Part shown: positions 36,512 to 38,789 of the stretch, piece by piece
How positions within the stretch are numbered: the first letter of the stretch is position 1
How the letters are laid out: the number at the start of each line of letters is the position of its first letter
Origin: an uncultured Negativicutes bacterium
GTDB lineage: Bacteria > Bacillota > Negativicutes > Acidaminococcales > Acidaminococcaceae
DNA length: 38,789 nt
Reading direction: 5' to 3'
Assembly (NCBI GenBank): GCA_947074185.1
Contig: CAMTOO010000010.1
Location: forward strand, 1 to 38,789
Made by a program: the position numbers and the translations under genes
The notes under the pieces: generated by a model
The model's database searches: none
Told to the model about the DNA's origin: nothing
What the model saw: only the letters and a program-made list of their open reading frames with translations

Positions 36512-36527
36512 TTGACTGGAAAGTCAA
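36512..36527 (+). promoter_or_regulatory. Palindrome at the tolC transcription start
   Basis: TTGACT-GGAA-AGTCAA is a perfect 6-bp inverted repeat beginning at the predicted +1. It could be an operator or a 5' stem-loop protecting the mRNA. The left half repeats the -35 hexamer. The ribosome site GGAGGA lies ten bases further on. Confidence 0.6.
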
Positions 36528-36547
36528 AAAGAATGGAGGAACTATAA

Positions 36548-37891
36548 ATGTTAAAGGCTAAAAGAAAGCACTCAGCAATTTTAGGAGTTTTAATGAGCGT
36601 GTGTTGCGCTGCTCCTACTTTTGCAGCAGAGGTTTTCCCTATAGATTTGCAAACAGCTGTAGATATGGCATTTGCATCGAATCCTAATATTAGAATTGCA
36701 GAATATAATTTAAAATCTTCTAAAGCTACTTACAATGCAGCGAGAGAAAGCAGAGGCATAAGTGTTAGCTTGAGCCAACGCACTAGAAGAGGTGGTTATT
36801 ATGATTCAATTGCATGGGCAGCAGCTGGTGGAATAAATAATAGCTATTCTAGCGGAATTACTGCTTCATTACCTATTTTTACAGGTGGTAAATTACAAGG
36901 TAATGTTGATAAAGCAAGAGCCGGTTATGAAATTTCTGCGCTTGGTGAAAGAAAAACTTACAATGACTTGAAAGATGATACTACTGTAGGTTATTACAAT
37001 TTGCTAGCAGCTACGAATGCTCGTGATTTAAGTAGAGATTCAGTAAATCGTTTAGAAGAACATTTGAAAAATGTTCAAGCACAATATGATGTAGGTGTAG
37101 TTGCAAAAGTTGATGTATTGCGTTCTGAAGTTGAACTTACAAATGCACAACAAACATTAATAAAAGCTCAAAACACTGTAGATTTAGCTGAAGCAAATCT
37201 AAATAACATTATTTGTTTGCCTCAAGATACTACTTTACAACCAAAAGAAGAATTAACTTATGAAGCTTATCCAGCAGAACTTAACGATTGCATTGCATAT
37301 GCATTGGAACATAGAACAGATCTACAACAAGTAGAAAAACAAGTAGAAATTGCTAAAGCTAATGTGAAAATTGCAAAAGCTGGACATTTACCACAAGTAG
37401 CAGCAACAGCAGCAAATGCTTGGAGTGATGGGCACTGGCCAGCTGATGATAATCGAAATTGGGTAGTTGGGTTTGATATTACAATGAATGTTTTTGATAC
37501 TGGTGTTACATTATCTCAAATTAATGGCGCAAGAGCTGATTTAAAAGCTGCAGAAGAAACTTACAAACAAGCTCAAGATACAATACAATTAGATGTTCGT
37601 AATAATTACTATAATTTGCGCGAAGCTGAAAAGCGTATTCATACTACTCAAGTAGCGGTAGCAAAAGCTGAAGAAGATTATAGTATTGCAGTAGTTCGTT
37701 ATCAAGCTGGAGTTGGTACTAATACTGATGTTTTAGACGCACAAGTAGCTTTAACGCAAGCGAAAAACAACTTTAACACAGCATTGTATGATTACAATAC
37801 TTCTAAGTCTGGATTAATCACAGCAATGGGTATTGAAGCAAAACCGGAAGTTCCAGTAACAAGACCAGTTATAACTCCAATAGAAGAATAA
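36548..37891 (+). CDS. tolC: TolC-family outer-membrane efflux protein
   Basis: An outer-membrane channel with a long periplasmic helical barrel, used by type I secretion and efflux pumps. A signal peptide ends near APTFAA (about residue 27). Two homologous OEP repeats follow; each has paired long helices (LKSSKATYNAARESRG and VGVVAKVDVLRSEVELTNAQQTLIKA in the first; QVEIAKANVKIAKAG and VGTNTDVLDAQVALTQAKNNF in the second). IFTGGKLQGNVDKARAGYE is a typical strand-helix junction. Length 447 is usual. Strong promoter and terminator make it monocistronic. No pump partner lies in the window. Confidence 0.95.
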   Translation: MLKAKRKHSAILGVLMSVCCAAPTFAAEVFPIDLQTAVDMAFASNPNIRIAEYNLKSSKATYNAARESRGISVSLSQRTRRGGYYDSIAWAAAGGINNSYSSGITASLPIFTGGKLQGNVDKARAGYEISALGERKTYNDLKDDTTVGYYNLLAATNARDLSRDSVNRLEEHLKNVQAQYDVGVVAKVDVLRSEVELTNAQQTLIKAQNTVDLAEANLNNIICLPQDTTLQPKEELTYEAYPAELNDCIAYALEHRTDLQQVEKQVEIAKANVKIAKAGHLPQVAATAANAWSDGHWPADDNRNWVVGFDITMNVFDTGVTLSQINGARADLKAAEETYKQAQDTIQLDVRNNYYNLREAEKRIHTTQVAVAKAEEDYSIAVVRYQAGVGTNTDVLDAQVALTQAKNNFNTALYDYNTSKSGLITAMGIEAKPEVPVTRPVITPIEE

Positions 37892-37912
37892 TAAAAAAAT
37901 GTTAAAAATATA

Positions 37913-37942
37913 AAAAAAGTCCTGCGCAAGCAGGACTTTTTT
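37913..37942 (+). terminator. Intrinsic terminator after tolC
   Basis: A perfect 13-bp stem (37913-37925 with 37930-37942) closed by a GCAA tetraloop of the GNRA type, with a six-T tail forming part of the stem. The last T of the tail is the first base of the next extended -10. Confidence 0.95.
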
Positions 37943-37950
37943 GGTATAAT
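37942..37950 (+). promoter_or_regulatory. Extended -10 promoter of the AsmA-like gene
   Basis: TGGTATAAT at 37942-37950 starts on the last base of the tolC terminator. The -35 would fall inside the terminator stem and has no good match. The leader would be about 55 bases. Confidence 0.62.
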
Positions 37951-38011
37951 ATAATTGGTGTGTTGTATGCATTTAAGAAAATTGTAAATATAGACATTAT
38001 TTGGAGGCCTC

Positions 38012-38773
38012 ATGAAACAATTATGGGTGCGGGCATTCGCTATAATAACAGCAATTGTTGTTGTTGGCTATGTTGCTGCCAGAATGGTTGTTCCTCAACA
38101 CTTAAAAGAAACTATTCCACAAATAGAACAAATAGCTACGGAGTATATTAATGGTAGTGTTTCTATTGAGGATTTAAAGTGGAATGGTGGTTTAGGTATT
38201 GTTGCTAAAAATGTAAATATAGAAAATATTCACAAGGAAAAGGTTCTGTTTGCGCCAGAAGCTTTTGTGAGAGTAAACCTTCTTGAAGGTGTTTTTAACT
38301 TTGAAAAAATCATTGATGAAGTTGTAATAAAAAATCCTGTGGTTTATCTTGATCAAAACGCAAAAGGTGAATGGAATTTAAGTGATATAATTAAACCTTC
38401 TGATTCTGATGAAATACCGTTCTATGGAAAAGTATTAATTGAAAAGGGCGTCTTAGATCTCGGCGTTCCTGATGCAGAATGGGAACTAAAAGTAACTGGA
38501 ACAATAGATGCTAAAAATAACCCGAATTTCAATACTAATATTTTGGTTGAGAATGGGCCTGATCAATTAAGTGTAAAAGGTATGGTTACAGAAAAATTAG
38601 TAGGTGAATTAAACTTTTTTTCAGACTCTCTACGTGTAGGGAACTATTCCTATTGGATTAAACATTATGGGAAAATTAGAGATAGTGATGGTGAAATCCA
38701 CAAGTTAGATTTACAATGGTTTAGTGATGGAAAAGAAATTAAGTGTTTAGCAGTGGGAAATTTATCAGAATGA
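38012..38773 (+). CDS. AsmA/TamB N-terminal-like membrane-anchored protein
   Basis: A 253-residue protein with one N-terminal membrane helix (about residues 7-27) and the rest outside the cytoplasm. The pattern of short beta repeats (GSVSIEDLKWNGGLGIVAKNVNIEN, FAPEAFVRVNLLEG, VVIKNPVVYLDQNAKGEWNLSDI) is that of the start of AsmA-like/TamB proteins, which form lipid-conducting beta grooves between the two membranes. It ends with TGA at a length well below full TamB (about 1,000 residues or more). TTGGAGGCC precedes the ATG. Position next to mla and tolC supports an envelope role. Assignment by pattern only. Confidence 0.72.
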   Translation: MKQLWVRAFAIITAIVVVGYVAARMVVPQHLKETIPQIEQIATEYINGSVSIEDLKWNGGLGIVAKNVNIENIHKEKVLFAPEAFVRVNLLEGVFNFEKIIDEVVIKNPVVYLDQNAKGEWNLSDIIKPSDSDEIPFYGKVLIEKGVLDLGVPDAEWELKVTGTIDAKNNPNFNTNILVENGPDQLSVKGMVTEKLVGELNFFSDSLRVGNYSYWIKHYGKIRDSDGEIHKLDLQWFSDGKEIKCLAVGNLSE

Positions 38774-38789
38774 AAAGGCGGTTAGTATG
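38770..38789 (+). other. Probable start of the next gene (window edge)
   Basis: AAGGCGG at 38775-38781 is five bases before an ATG at 38787-38789. An alternative ATG at 38770-38772 overlaps the previous stop codon (ATGA) in a different frame and would begin MKRRLV. The window ends here, so the gene cannot be identified; a separate TamB-like gene would fit the context. Confidence 0.5.

Noticed and set aside
37960-38151. A 63-codon open frame overlapping the start of the AsmA-like gene
   Set aside because: It is in another frame, has no ribosome site and shows a Cys/Asn-rich low-quality translation, while the AsmA-like frame has TTGGAGG and a sensible membrane anchor.

Overview
The window is AT-rich and densely packed. 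It reads as the chromosome of a diderm Firmicute of the class Negativicutes. Gene content and order are those of a Firmicute core chromosome: ispE, glmU, prs, pth, rpmE, prfA, prmC, ywlC, rpiB, ywlG, glyA, upp, the atp operon, murA and mreB/mbl. Genes that only make sense with an outer membrane then follow: mlaE, mlaF, an mlaD with a C-terminal barrel-like region, tolC and an AsmA/TamB-like protein. Extended Shine-Dalgarno sequences and GTG or TTG starts are common. Genus cannot be fixed from the sequence. I see no rRNA, tRNA, insertion sequence, prophage or CRISPR array, and no gene-free gap longer than about 215 bases.

Layout. Positions 1-2000 hold an MscS channel gene and a convergent EamA transporter gene. 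Positions 2011-9755 hold ispE, a GntR regulator, a nucleotidyltransferase-like gene, ilvA, glmU, prs, a polysaccharide deacetylase and pth. A thioesterase gene faces them on the minus strand. Positions 10343-18170 hold translation and one-carbon/nucleotide genes (rpmE, yqhQ-like, prfA, prmC, sua5/ywlC, rpiB, UPF0340, glyA, upp, dCMP deaminase). Positions 18180-20452 hold wecA-like and wecB genes for sugar-lipid precursors. Positions 20450-27450 are the F-type ATP synthase operon. Positions 27474-38789 form an envelope block: a small coiled-coil protein, murA, mreB, an AMIN-glycosidase protein, a secreted lipoyl-like domain, an S55 peptidase, mlaEFD, tolC and an AsmA-like gene.

Three observations stand out. 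First, the ATP synthase operon has no separate delta (atpH) gene. Instead the alpha subunit (609 residues against about 502 normally) carries a delta C-terminal domain at its N-terminus, and the delta N-terminal domain is absent. Second, the S55 (SpoIVB-type) peptidase has its GMSGSP serine motif before its glycine-histidine motif, the reverse of SpoIVB, which suggests a circular permutation. Third, mlaD ends in a beta-rich segment with a terminal phenylalanine, like the transenvelope MlaD described in Veillonella parvula. The order otherwise follows sporulating Firmicutes, but every sporulation gene normally interspersed (spoVG, spoIIR, spoIID, spoIIQ, spoIIID) is missing.
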